The notes below the pieces were generated by a model. That model was not told the origin of the DNA. It saw nothing but the letters and a program-made list of their open reading frames with translations, and made no database searches. A stretch of 64,000 nucleotides of DNA from Brassica napus. Its lineage: Eukaryota; Streptophyta; Magnoliopsida; Brassicales; Brassicaceae. Of the stretch, positions 22,665 to 34,805 are shown in pieces; positions within the stretch are counted from its first letter, which is position 1, and every line of letters starts with the position of its first letter. The DNA lies in assembly GCF_020379485.1 (NCBI RefSeq), contig NC_063442.1, forward strand, positions 17,494,732-17,558,731, written 5' to 3'. Position numbers and translations under genes: made by a program.

Positions 22665-24457
22665 TGATAACGTTTCGATGAGTTTTTGGAACCCATCAAA
22701 CAATCACTTATGGATAAATTTTCCATTGGTTTCTTAGAGTCTTGCCTCTCCTTTCCACTTGCTCCTACCTTATGACGAGTAGAGCTCTTGCTCGTACGGA
22801 GCCGTGGAGATCCTTGACGAAGGACCTGTCTTTTTTTACTTTTGATGCCCAAAGGAGCAGTCCATCTTGCACTACCTTTAGGGCCTTTCCTATCAGAGCG
22901 TGACAATGCCGTTGACAATCCAGCCCCTGAAGAGTGCCGTGCCTTCGCCTCCATTTCCCTGACTTCCTCCGTCAAAAGATCGTCATCTTGTTCATCACAG
23001 TCCATCATTGCACCCTCATTCGAATCTAAGAGCTCCATGTCCTCCAAAGCACCAATAACTTGATCATTTTCCACCTCGGATGTCGGTCCTTGTGGTGAAA
23101 ACGTCAAAGCTAACGCAACATCCTTGCCTTGGATCGTGACATTCTCATCCTGCGGTGGTCGCTGATGAGCTGGGGTAACGATAGCACTTGCAAGCCTCTT
23201 ATTGCCACGACTTCCTCCACTCACATGCTCCTCTATTTCCCCGTGTTTCTTGTCTCTGTTCGGTGATGTTATCATGTCTGAAGATTGTCCATAAGGAACA
23301 ACTTCATGTGCCGTAGAACTCACACCCTGTACCTCAGCATTAGGTGTGCTTTGTCCAATCCCACGAGCTTTCTGAACTTTCACACGCCAGCTCAGCTCCT
23401 CCTTGCGATCGTAAGGACCCCTACCATATCGATTCTCCCCGTAACGATCACTCCTTGACTTCTCATTGCGTCTTCTCATGATTCTATCTGAGTGTGATTC
23501 TCCTCTGTTACGGCTCTGATACTCATTGGCAGCCTGATATCGCTCTCTATGGCCGTTGATCTGTCGAGTACCATCCCATCAAGACGCAACCACATTTTTT
23601 CTATCTTGTTCATATTGCCGACCAGAATCTGTTACACGATACCTCAGCAAAGGCTGGTTACCGTTATGATCTTGTGGCAGCTGCACACGTGCAAAGACTC
23701 CACCTCTCTCCGCTTGTATCCTAGCTCGACCGTGTTCCGCAGGTAAACTTATGCCACCTCGCTCAGATTGTCCCCGAGATGTAGCTTCCATTGTGGGACA
23801 GTAACCCTTCTCATGAGACATAAGGCCACAAGTTGTACAATGCTTGAAAAGCATATCGTACTTTATTTCAATGGTTACTTCCTCCGCATCAGGAGATTCT
23901 ACCTTACGTTTAAACTTCAAAGGCCGACGTGAATCAATTTCAATGCGCATACGTCCCTCCGTGATTTCAGTGGAGTCCTCAACAACCTGGCCAAGGCGAC
24001 TCCCAATGTTTTTCAAGTTTGTAACCGTCCACAAGTGAAGAGGTAAGCCATATAACTGCACCCAAAATGGGATGATCCAAGGGTAGTCATCGTGGACAAC
24101 TGGTTCCCATCTTACCAGTACGAACATACAGTAGTTGTAGTGAAATGGACCCTTCTGAAGTACAGACTTAAGGTCTTCTTCATTGGTGAATTTAAATAAG
24201 AACTTCCCTTTGCCTAGATCATTCGCAGTAATTTGATCTTGTAACCCCCATTGCGTTGGCATTGTCTGAAGTAGTTTTTCAACATTCTGCTTCTTTGAAT
24301 TTAGTACCTTGCCAATCAAAGACATCCGGAACTCCTTAAGGACTTGTGCATCGTCTTGTTCCGTTAATATTATAGGCTCGTCATCATCCTCGTAGAGAAT
24401 CCCTTTGCCTTTTAGATCTGCCATATGAGCAGACCTGATCTGATATTTAGACCCCAT
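22661..24457 (-). pseudogene. LINE ORF1 (RNA-binding/gag-like), one nonsense codon
   Basis: ORF1 spans 598 codons. It has a DUF4283-type region (residues about 25-170, with PFWVQLYGLPLHLW) and a CCHC zinc knuckle, CTTCGLMSHEKGYC (near residue 210). The rest is charged and disordered. In plant L1 elements this protein binds the element RNA. An in-frame TGA at 23581-23579 ends the N-terminal 292 residues, and the same frame then continues to the normal stop at 22663-22661. A CGA-to-TGA change would explain it, but the ancestral codon is inferred. The final stop overlaps the ORF2 start in ATGA. Confidence 0.9.
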
Positions 24458-24863
24458 ACGAAGATCTTAAACCGTAACAAAAGTAGAGTAACACCGGTGA
24501 ATAAACAGTTCAACACCGGATCGTAAGGACCCGTGATTCTTCAGACTATACTTCACTCTGGGAAAGCCATCGACGATCCGTTACGTAGGATAATTTTGGA
24601 TGAAATATGCGATCAGTAGATACACCAAACAAGGAGATCAGTAATTCAAAGGAAATACTTAATCCAAAAGCCCTCGCTATTACGTGATGAGTACTCCAGC
24701 CGTGATTGATTCCTCGGAACGGTCACACAGGATGCCAAAGAGCCTTCTGTGATAATGGAGGAACCAAGGATTATGTTTCAAGAGAAGATCACGATCAAAG
24801 AACACTGGATCTAGGAATCATAATGCCATAAAATATGGATCTGGATCACTATTATTGGGTGTT

Positions 24864-27480
24864 AAGAGTATCAAAATGTTAATGTGCATATGCATAATAA
24901 TGCCATAAAATATGTATAATATATAAATCACAACAATTTACAGCGGTAATAAACTAAAATACTTATATTTACAATATTACCTCAATCTCGTCCCAGCAGC
25001 AACACCAATGTATCATCTTCACGTTCTTTGACTACAACATGAGCTGTCTTTCTTTTGCTTTATATAAATCTACGATAAACAAAAAATTTAATAACAATGA
25101 AACAACTGAAAGAAAAGTGGTAAATAATTACTTTAGTATGCATGGTCTGATTTGTCCAACCTTGTTGTCCTTTCGTATTCCTAATCTATAAAACAACTTA
25201 AAGCTGGATCATAGAAAAAGAATAAGATAGTTTTAATTTTAGAAGAAGAGAAAAAGGAATTTGAATTAAAAGTAAAAGCTATATGGATTTTTGTTGCTGC
25301 ATTCAACAACCAGAAAAAAATGATGAAGAGATGGAAAAGTTTAAAATAAAAGAGTGAGAGAAAGAGAAAGTAAATATAGAAAAAATATAGAAGAATATTA
25401 GATAACCAAAAATTATATAAAAGAAACAGTTTGAAATTGTGCCATGAAATTAGAAATTTGAAAAAAAAAAATTTACCTACACTTTCAATTGTGGAGTTCT
25501 TTTTATTTATAGAAAGTTTATTTAACTTTAAAAATTTTGTGATTTGCTTAAATTTTATCATGTCGATAACTAATTAGCTTTCATTGTTTTTCTGAAAAGC
25601 ATAAATTATGTGTCATAAATTGTGATTTGTTTTCTAATATTATCCATTACGCACATGTTAAGTTTTTTTCTTCCAAAATTTGGTGATTTTTTAAGGAATA
25701 TCATCTACAATGTTAAACTACACAAACAACAAAAGAAAAACACATTAAATATTTTTTATTTTAACATGAAATATAAGTAGGATAATGGTAAACGCATATG
25801 GACATTTTTTTCAAACATTAGAAATCGAATGACATAGTTTTTTCAATTATTTTTAATTTTGATTTTTGTAAAAATATGAAATGTGTTGAAATTTGATAGG
25901 TTAGTTGACTTGTGATTTAATATATAAAAGATTTTTAGAAAAACACACAATTAAAAAAAACCCCAAGTTAGTTCGTTTGATAGTTTGTTGAATTCTTAAG
26001 ATTAAAATTTACAAATTTAGTTTATTTAAAACTACATAGTTTTGGCTAGAGGTCTCCACTTGATTATTCTTTACAAAGTAATTCAAACAAACATAAAAAT
26101 TGCCGGCCTAGACTTTGCAGAGAGACGGGTTTGTGCCAAATGTTGTGTGGAGAATTCAAGATTTTACCTCAAGCAACCGTTGATACATTTTCCATTTAAA
26201 ATTAAGTAGATGATATACGTACCATATAGTGGGACCTGAATCAGATGAGTGAACATGATCAGTAGAAATAACAAATTGAGTCTGATCATTCGGGTAAAAC
26301 AGTACCCTCCTCCTTTGATCCAAGCTACCGTTACTGACACTATACTCCACAAGAGGCATGCTATCTGTTAAAATATATAATATAATCTCTCCTTAATACA
26401 TTTACATAAGTTAGTTATTTATATTATTACACAAAGAGTTGTAACTCTTCGTGTTGTGTCCTTTAGTATAAAGAGTTGTGTCTTTTATACTTGTAATGAT
26501 TCGATCTCTATATAAAAATCAATCATTTGTTATAAACATAACACCGAATCTCAATAATACAAAAGTATTTTCAGAAAAGTTCATAAGCATGAAACGTCTA
26601 TCTTATTCTTTCTCTCAAACTCGTGTGTAACACACTGTGATCGTTGTGTAATACAATCGATTGGTAAAAGATTAACACTATCAAACCTGCAAAGTTCAAT
26701 AGTTTATTCTCTTGACATTTGACTGGACTCTTCACAGATCCAATATTTGTTGCAGAGGTCTAAATAAATCTAAATTACTTCTTTCTCATACTTGTCTACA
26801 GCAAACTGAATTAATTTTAAAACTGAACAATACAAATGTTTATTTAATATTTTTTACTCTGCTTTTGCCAAAAAAATCTCATATGAACTCATTACACACC
26901 ACCACCATTAATACCTGCAGGCAAATTATGCATACCCTGCAACAAATATTTTTAAAGCACTCTGAATCTCTCCAAAATCACCTTACCAATAACAATCTCT
27001 TCCCAAGTTGATTTTAAATTCGACCACCACAATCCACCGTATCAATCTAAGAACTTGTTGATGATGAACTTTAGGAGAGATAAAATTTTAGATTTGGTGA
27101 AAAAAGAAGAAGAAAGTAGATATGAAGGCACTGGTCGAGATCAAACTGAAATCTAGGAAAGATGAAAGGATCCGTTGTTTTGCTCATTTGATAACGGAGA
27201 AGATAGATAAAAACTGAAAAATTAAAGGAAAAAACAGAAAGCAAATTTGTAGATGAAAAAATTAATATAAGAAAGAAAACTGTTTTGAGATCATAGTCAG
27301 TTAACCTAGAACAACGTGAATAAAATATTATGAGAATAATAAAATGAAGTTTTTTCAACAAAAAAAAATGTCGCTGAAATATTGGGATAGATTTTTCTTG
27401 AATATTTTTTTTTGAAAACTATTTTCCACGTGTCATAATCTTATTGGTAAGGTGACTTGTGCTTTAATATATAAAGGATA
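24864..27480. other. AT-rich region with Helitron 5'-like ends
   Basis: No gene is supported. Two related termini in the same orientation are visible on the minus strand: A|TCTTTTATATATTAAATCAC at 25931 and A|TCCTTTATATATTAAAGCAC at 27478. The second is followed inward by a GACACGTGG block typical of crucifer Helitrons. Open frames at 25181-25561 and 26712-27011 are low-complexity and not credible genes. Confidence 0.45.
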
Positions 27481-29340
27481 TCCATATTCAAAATATATAT
27501 ATACATAGACGATTCATGAAATCATTAGAAAATCAGTGGTTATATTTGAATGGAAATTGTAATACATAACACATAGACCATAAATTTTTATGAAAAAGAC
27601 AGAATTGTGTACAACATTTGAAGTATTCATTATATAGTATTATATATGTTAACTTCATAACGTACAGTAGGGTCTGGTCCTACAAAAGACAAGAGAAGTA
27701 CATGTAGTTCATGAGCTATATAAAAATTATGTGACTTATGGATTATTGATCAGACTTCAATTTAAGACCCAAATTCAAAATCCCTAATCACAGAATCGGA
27801 AAAACCCAAATGGAAAGATAAGTGATTGAGATTTATTCAAAGCACTTATAAACTAAATGAACACACAATTTATTATGTAATGGACTCATAAGAAGATTTC
27901 TGTCGAACACGATGACAGCGAAGTTAAAAATAGACGACACATCTTATGGTGTCGATTATGATTATATCCGCCGAGAGAACATTAATGGTGAGAAAATTTG
28001 ATTATATAATAAAATTTGAAATTTGTTATGGATAAGGATAAAAATACAAAGGCACTCGTCGAATTATAATATTTGGATTGTTGAAATCATAACATAATTA
28101 ACGTATGAAATATCAGCAAATCAAAGTTAAAAATGAAAAAATAAAGAAAATTGGAGAAAATAATATTATTTTTAACAAAATAATAAAAGAGAAGTAAGAA
28201 AAGAAAAAAGAAAATATGAAGTCAGGTGGCGGGGGAGGGCCGGAGAGGGAGTGTCTTATCATCTTATGTAATGTGTATTAAGGCAATTTCAATTTTCGTA
28301 AAATACCTTGGTAGCGGTAAATAGGCCTGGGATGGATCCGAATATCATAGAATTTAGAATATCAAATAGGCTGGTAGGCCTGGTAGTGACCTCGGAAGTA
28401 TTGTTAAGTAGTTCTGGCGGGCTTCTTTTCTTGTTTTACGTTTCATTCTTCGCACTAGTGAGCTTCATTCAATCGCTGAACGTTGATAATAGTTTTCGAC
28501 AAGAGATCATGACTCTCCAGCTAGTTCAAACTTCCCCGATTAAGAGGAGGTGGTCAAGACCATAGGCAGCTTGAGGCTGGTTCAATAACATCATGCATTG
28601 TACGGTGGATGTGAAGAAGTGGACCATTATCTCGACAATAATAAGCAAACTATATTCTTCTAGTGTAAGTGCGCTGCTGCTTCTTGGCCTCGCTAGTTAT
28701 GTTTTCCGGAAGTACGGTCAGTGTGAGGGTGGCATTGTACATGTGCTTTTCAGTTTTCCATCGGATCCATATATTTAATATTCAGATTTGGATTTGTGGC
28801 TTTTAGATATCCTGATATCCGTCTAGATATTATATTACCTGCGGATATTTGGATCTCGATTTGAATCCATAAAAGTAATTATAAAAAAAAAAAAAATTTA
28901 CGATACTAAAACTCTAAAAATAATACATAAATTAAATATTTATTCAAGATTTGTAAATATATATATATGTATGATATTATAAAAATTAAAATAAAATATG
29001 ATAAGAATAATTTATGTATAAATTATTATAATCAAATATAAATAATAATGAAATTTAAAAAAAATAATATATTTTAAAATAAAGATCCAGATTCGAATAT
29101 CCGGACCTAAAAATTAAGATGTCCGCATTTGGTTTTGACGGATCCAATATTTTACTAGCCGGATTCGGATTCGGACACTCCGGATATCAGAGCAGACCTC
29201 AGTTTGGATTTGAATCCCGGATAATAAATCTCAGACTTAGCGGTAAATGGCTAAAAGAGTAAAAGTGAAAAGATTTTTGGCATGAGTGTGTATTAACGTA
29301 AATATCTCTCTTAGTTTTGAGTGGGGGCGTGGCGGCGTTG
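27481..29340. other. gene-less stretch with GATATCC-rich repeat
   Basis: I see no convincing gene. Between about 28770 and 29230 there are many words of the type GGATATC/GATCCG/TTCGGATT, similar in style to the window edges (1-500 and 63815-64000). Two open frames (28308-28565 and 28593-28778, plus) have hydrophobic stretches but no recognisable family. Confidence 0.4.
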
Positions 29341-29344
29341 TACA

Positions 29345-30190
29345 TAGATTTAGTATATCACTTTATAAATGATTCATTACTATGTGTTTTCATGTACTAT
29401 GTGCACTAATAAATTTTAAATTTAAACTATATTTTAAATAAGATATTATTATTCTTTTATATTTTATTATTATCTTATCAATATTTTAATATAAATTTTA
29501 ATTTAACTTAACCAAAATTAAAATAAAATAAACAATTCTGTTTACTTTAAATTATATTTAAAGTATATATGTATATATTTAAAATTATAAACTTATATTT
29601 TTTGATAAAAAATATTTTAATTCAATTTGTATAAACTTAATAAAATAATTTGATAGAAAAATTTTATAATTATCAAAAATTAAAACTAAGAGTATTTCTA
29701 AAAATTGTAGATATATAAAAGAAACTAATAATTTTACGAAAATTTATTATTGTTTAAAAAATTGTAAAATAAAATTTGAAAATCTATTTTAGTAATAAAA
29801 ATGTATAATTATACAAAAATTGAAATAAATAATATTTTGAAATTTGTAAAATATTATTATATTATTTATTATCATACTTTAATGATGATGTATAGTTTTC
29901 TACCATATGCATGGAGAATGGCTTAAACATAAGTTTATGTGGTGACTGTTGGCTACTGCTTGATCGTCTTATTGACAGATTTGGAGAATTTGGTCCAAGA
30001 GAACTGCCATTTCTGTTGAATGCAGCAGTTGCGGATTCCGTCTTTTCCAAATATCTACCTTTTGAAACATTTACAAATAAAAATGAAATTCTCATTTTGG
30101 CAGAAGAAAATATCGTAACAATGAGATTCAAAGCCCAACCCGAATCTTGCTGGATATTTATGTCCTCTTAATATGTAACATATGTAACAT
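29345..30190. repeat. diverged Helitron-like copy carrying an unexplained open segment
   Basis: About 29345-29880 is related to 30860-31260: shared words include TGTAGATATATAA-GAAACTAAT and GTATAATTATACAAAAAT. The intervening 29900-30170 is less AT-rich and open in both directions (plus frame 29911-30171, minus frame 30131-29862). It could be a fragment captured by the element. I recognise no family. Confidence 0.35.
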
Positions 30191-30272
30191 AAGAGGATAC
30201 TAGAGCTAATTTTTGGTTTACAAAAAAAATATATTTATTTTATATAAATGGTAATATATGTTTTTTAAAATT

Positions 30273-30305
<33 letters not shown>

Positions 30306-30867
30306 GTTATTTAATATATTTCTAAACACAATCATTTTAGAATTTATAATGAATAATTTATTTTATTTTTTGATCCGTCAACTATTACAACCCTATTTTA
30401 AAAATATAACTCGTGTGTTCGTGCAAATGTATTTTTTATGGATCAAAATTTTAATGTAAAATAAAATGGTTATCTATTTTTATATTTGATTTATACAATT
30501 AAATAATTAAATATATTATTAAAAATTTTGTGGTTTATATTATGTATTTTTATAACACTTTTATGCTTTTTAGACGTAGTTAATATACCAAAATAAAAAA
30601 TAACCACCCCGTAATAATAAAATCTTGTTACATTTTTGACATTGATTAAGTATAATTTATTGTTTACCTAGATTATAGGAAAAAAAATTTAAATAAATAA
30701 ACATAATTTATTTTAGGAAAATGCATTAATTAAACTATAAAAGACAAGAATACTAAAAGGTAGGTAAATTTATTATTTCAGTGGCATTCAAATGTAAATA
30801 ACTTTGAAAACTAAGAGGAAATTTATATTGGTACTTCTGTTTTAATAATAGAGATATTAGTTACTAA

Positions 30868-31770
30868 CTAGGTGTTTTCCTGCACCATGTGCAGTAAGAA
30901 ATTTTTTTAATCTAACTTATATTTAAAAATAAATTTTATTAAATATTATAGATTTTAATATTTTTTTACGAATATTTAATATAAATTTGATATATATTAA
31001 ATCAATTTGAATAAAATTAATAAAAGTAATATAAAATTATATAATTATCAAAAATTTAGCCTAAACAATATTTATAAAATTTGTAGATATATAAGAAACT
31101 AATCATCTTACGATTAGATATTTAAAATTTTAAAAACTGTAGAAATTTTTGAAAGCTTTAGTAATACAAATTGTATAATTATACAAAAATAATAATATTT
31201 CGAAATTTGAAATGTTATATATGAATATATTTATTTTATAGATGATGTATGAGCTATTACCATATTTAAAAAAAGTTTACCAAAAAGAAATATCAATATT
31301 GAATGTAATATATGAATTATTACCATATTCTAATAAGGGTGTCAAAAATATAAATCAACATTAAATGAAATTATCCATATTATATATTTCTGAAAATGAT
31401 GTCATCGATTTTAGTAAATATGTCATATTTGTTTTGTGAAATTGATTGTAAAGAATACATGTGGTAAAATCACTTCGCAAATATAGTCTAGGGAATTAAA
31501 CACAACACATAAAGATTGCTTAAAAAAAACATCAGAGGATACGAAATTTTGAAAACACCCACTCACATATGATAAAACATTTTGTATTGGCTGGGATTTA
31601 TCTACCAGACGTAAAGTTATCGAAGCTCTATTGTAATATGACTACGAGTCAAAGACTGAACAAATGTGCAATGGGGCCATGAACACATGATGGTGGTGAT
31701 CATAACATCATTGACAATGTGACAATAAGACAAAGATGAATGCGGAAATCGATTTTTTCTCTCTTAATTT
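30868..31770 (-). mobile_element. Helitron-like 3' terminus and AT-rich body
   Basis: On the minus strand a perfect hairpin, CTGCAC-ATG-GTGCAG (30894-30880), is followed by GAAAACAC and CTAG (30871-30868), then T. This fits a Helitron 3' end. The 5' end is not identified, so the right boundary given is arbitrary. No gene is present. Confidence 0.55.
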
Positions 31771-31922
31771 TATGTCAGATTTTGTATACGATAAAGGATC
31801 AGATTTTCTTTTTCTAGAATGATGTTATTAAGAGGAAAAATATATAATATAGAGAAAGAAAAAAATATAATTAATTGATTTATTCTAAACAAGTTAGTAC
31901 TCTTCACATCCTTGCAAAACCC

Positions 31923-31930
31923 TATAAATA
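31923..31930 (+). promoter_or_regulatory. TATA box of the EARLI1-like gene
   Basis: TATAAATA in the context CCCTATAAATACC lies about 95 bases upstream of the start codon. A CT-rich leader (CTCTTCATTTCTCCTCATCTC) follows, typical of highly expressed plant genes. Confidence 0.7.
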
Positions 31931-32017
31931 CCAACACTTTCTCTTCATTTCTCCTCATCTCTCTCTCAAAAACACTCAATAGTCCTTATAACTTGGACTT
32001 TATCTTTTTTAAAAAGA

Positions 32018-32527
32018 ATGGCTTCAAAGAACTCAGCCTGTCTCGCTCTTTTCTTCGCTCTCAACATCCTCTTTTTCACGTTGACCGCTGCAACTGATTG
32101 CGGCTGTAGCCCAAATCCCAAACCCAAGCCGGGCCCAAGTCCTAAGCCTAAGCCGCTCCCAAGTCCCAGGCCCCCCAAGCATGTCCCAAGTCCGTTTGTT
32201 CCAAGTCCCTCGGTCCCAAGTCCAAACCCTAGGCCTGTCACACCTCCGAGCAACCCTGGCTCATCCGGAAACTGTCCTATAGATGTCCTTAAGCTTGGTG
32301 TATGCGGAAACGTTCTAAGTGGCCTACTCAACATACAGTTGGGTCAGCCATCAGCTCAACCATGCTGCTCGCTTGTTCAAGGTTTGGTTGACCTCGAGGC
32401 TGCAATTTGTCTCTGCACTGCCCTCAAGGTTAACGTTCTTGGAATCAACCTTAACGTTCCTATATCTCTCAGCGTTCTTCTCAACAAGTGTAACAAGAAG
32501 GTTCCGTCTGGTTTCGAATGTACTTGA
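32018..32527 (+). CDS. EARLI1/AZI1-like hybrid proline-rich protein
   Basis: This single-exon gene encodes 169 residues. A signal peptide (residues 1 to about 25) is followed by a proline-rich linker (about 30-86) with repeats of KPKP and PSP, then the eight-cysteine domain: NCPID, GVCGN, PCCSL, ICLCTAL, NKC and FEC. In Arabidopsis this family includes EARLI1 and AZI1, which act in cold and defence responses and systemic priming, associated with membranes, plastid contact sites or the wall; those roles are family knowledge. Length and the linker pattern are closest to EARLI1. The start codon is set by the signal peptide and TATA spacing. The frame is intact. A shorter relative in the opposite orientation lies about 18 kb to the left (13851-14240). 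Confidence 0.95.
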   Translation: MASKNSACLALFFALNILFFTLTAATDCGCSPNPKPKPGPSPKPKPLPSPRPPKHVPSPFVPSPSVPSPNPRPVTPPSNPGSSGNCPIDVLKLGVCGNVLSGLLNIQLGQPSAQPCCSLVQGLVDLEAAICLCTALKVNVLGINLNVPISLSVLLNKCNKKVPSGFECT

Positions 32528-33470
32528 ATTAGCTATGAACACGACGTGCACACAGTTTCCTCTTCAAAATATATTTACAGTTTGAATAAAAGCATGCAAG
32601 CTAGAGCTTAATATTTAAATATTAATTTTGTTTTTAAGTGATATAATAAATGCGTGAGAGTTTCGTACTTTTCTTTGTTGTAAACGATGTTGGTGCTTGT
32701 ATGTTTATGTAGCCATCGATACCTATTTTCGACCCATTTAATGAATAGATTTTGTAACCAACGTCTTAGTTTCAATACTTGCATTTGGATTATGGTACAA
32801 TCTTCAGATTCACATAATATATGATATTAACCAAACAATTGCATATCTGGTTTCTAACATAATACTTAAAACTAGGATAAGACATGTGTTTTGCGCACTG
32901 AAAGTTTATTTATATATATTATCGACAATTTTTTTTATATATCTGATCATTTTATTTATATATATATACAATGTTTTTTGTTATTATTATATAATTTCTT
33001 TCCGATGGATCGGATCATTTTTTATTAAAAATTGTGGAACTAAACTATAATTAATATATCATTGATCGGATTTGATACTAAACAAATTATGACAGAGAAA
33101 AATTATTTTTTCACCGAACACATTCTTAAAAAAAGTGATTAGTACTGTTTCCACAGTTGAATTATTTTGACATTTATCTTCCATATGGTTTTGAAAGGTT
33201 TCAGATCAACCATTGAATTGATACATGACATTTTAATGATTTTAGTCGTATGTTTAAGAAAAACTTACATTTTTGTAGTTTAAAATTATTTTAAAATATT
33301 CAAAATATAACATATAAGAAAAAATCTAACATTATAATATCTTCAGCTGAGAATGAACATGTCTGTTGTTCAAAAGTCCGATCTGTAAGTCTTATGTATG
33401 GTGGTCATTTTTTTCTTGTGTGTCCGAAAGAAATACAGTTGTTTCTTTGTGATTTCATTAGCCTATGCCA
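32528..33470. other. 3' flank of the EARLI1-like gene and AT-rich spacer
   Basis: The 3' untranslated region probably ends within about 250 bases. A weak Helitron-like 3' end on the minus strand is possible at 32872-32875 (CTAG followed by T), but its hairpin is poor. No other gene is seen. Confidence 0.35.
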
Positions 33471-33478
33471 AGAATATA

Positions 33479-33698
33479 CTCCATCCGTTTCATAAAATTA
33501 TATATTCTAAAGAAAAAAGTTGTTTCAAAAAGATCTACTTTTTGCATTTTCAATGCATGTTTTATTAACTAATCACAAACTTCAAAAAACTTAATTGCAC
33601 TTATTGGAATCATGGAAAAAAATAATAAAAAAAAATTATGCAAATTTAATGTGTTGTGTGAAAAGTCTAAAATATGTAACATTTTGAAATGGATGGAG
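33479..33698. mobile_element. Stowaway-like MITE, 220 bp
   Basis: The terminal repeats CTCCATCCGTTTCATAAAAT and its inverted partner ATTTTGAAATGGATGGAG are flanked by TA on both sides (33477-33478 and 33699-33700). This is the Tc1/mariner MITE signature. It has no coding capacity. Confidence 0.85.
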
Positions 33699-33757
33699 TA
33701 TGTGATTATGAGTCTTCAAGGTATTAACCGAAAATTCTTGTAACATTTTGTACTGAA

Positions 33758-33984
33758 CGGGTCTTGTGGTCTAGTGGTAATAGACGGGTCTTGGATGCAA
33801 ATACATTATGGGTTCGATCCTCCTACCGCATAAACTAAGTCGCATTGTTCTGTTCACCACGGCTGCGGATACGTCTGTATACGCGTGAGAGAACCTGCCG
33901 TAGGCTGTACCTTCCACCTGCGGGTTAGGTCTGTGTCTTTAATAGACCTGAGTTTAATCTTTTTTTTTTCAAAAAAAGAAAAGT
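33758..33984 (+). mobile_element. tRNA-derived SINE
   Basis: The head has a near-canonical A box (GTGGTCTAGTGGTA) and B box (GGGTTCGATCC, about 33811). A GC-rich body follows, then a T-rich/A-rich tail. The flanks TTGTACTGAA (33748-33757) and TTGTACAGAA (33985-33994) form a 10-bp target duplication with one mismatch; the second copy is itself repeated once more. It resembles a tRNA gene only in its head and is not a functional tRNA. Confidence 0.75.
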
Positions 33985-34805
33985 TTGTACAGAAAGTTTG
34001 TACAGAAATTAATTATGGCTATCTTGAGAAGCCTAATTTTTTGGCCGAATAAGTGATACGCCACCTTACATGAACGTTTAAAGGCTATGTTAAAAATAGC
34101 AATCACAAACACTGTTCTAGCAGTGATGTTTATGTATAGAGATGAGACGATCTGAGTAACAATTAAAAATGAATATATTACATACTTTGATTATATGTGG
34201 AAAATTACGGGGTTCGGTCCAAAACATGTTCATTATAAAAATATATAAAAGAATTAATATTAAAATGATTAATTTTATTTTTAATTAAGTAATCCTATCC
34301 ACATTAAAATAAGAGAACCTATATATAATTTTTAATATAAAGTTATTTAGAATAAACAAAACTTTTAATTCAATTATATATGAAAAGCTAATTTTGATAT
34401 ATTTTGATATTTTCAAATTTAACGAGTACAATCCCATAACCAAAAATTTTAAAGACATGTTTTGTGTTTTTGTTTTCTGGTTCAATAACATGCAGTATAT
34501 TAGATTTGAATTCATATGGTGATACAATGATGAGAAAACTACTATTATATAATATCTGGAGTATGTCATTGTCATTCTTGCTATTTTTTTATGATAACCG
34601 GTTTTATCATTCATACGAATGGAAATTAAAGTCCATGCGTGTTCGGGTTATTGTATGACCCGTGATGATGTAAATGCGAGTTACATTAAGCTCGATTTTG
34701 GAAGCAAGTTGACGAATGTGGGACACTGGGGTCTTTGGGGCCACTCTTGCAAAGATATTTACAAATATAATCCCAAATAATGAGTCAATGAAATTAAAAA
34801 TAACT

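Larger units (their letters stand above)
18550..24847 (-). mobile_element. L1-type LINE, nearly full length, 6.3 kb
   Basis: The element is flanked by a 16-bp target duplication with one mismatch: ACTATTCTTGGGTGTT (18534-18549) and ACTATTATTGGGTGTT (24848-24863). The 3' end is a run of about ten A on the minus strand (18550-18558). A 5' untranslated region of about 390 bases (24847-24458) precedes ORF1 (24457-22661) and ORF2 (22664-18582). Both frames are closed by nonsense codons only. The intact 5' end and flanking duplication indicate a complete insertion rather than the usual 5' truncation. Confidence 0.95.
18138..25931 (-). mobile_element. Helitron-like element split by a SINE and a LINE
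   Basis: On the minus strand, the right-hand end (18138) shows an ACGGG/CCCGT stem (18172-18150) with an inner GTAGTACTAC palindrome, then CCGAAAA and CTAG at 18141-18138 followed by T, as expected for a Helitron 3' end. A plausible 5' end, A|TCTTTTATATATTAAATCAC, lies at 25931. Removing the LINE (18550-24847) and the SINE (18227-18474) would leave about 1.2 kb, a normal size for a non-autonomous Helitron. Pairing these two particular ends is an inference; a similar 5' end at 27478 is the alternative. Confidence 0.5.

Noticed and set aside
25181..25561. Open frame rich in F, L and I on the minus strand
   Set aside because: Low-complexity AT-rich translation without a credible start context; similar frames occur throughout AT-rich spacers.
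28308..28778. Two short plus-strand frames with hydrophobic stretches
   Set aside because: No recognisable family, no promoter or splice support. Kept only as a note in the surrounding region.
29862..30171. Region open on both strands (about 86-89 codons each way)
   Set aside because: It might be a captured fragment, but I recognise no gene and cannot choose a strand.
33758..33830. tRNA gene candidate with good A and B boxes
   Set aside because: The sequence between and after the boxes does not fold as a tRNA, and the unit continues into a SINE body with a target duplication.
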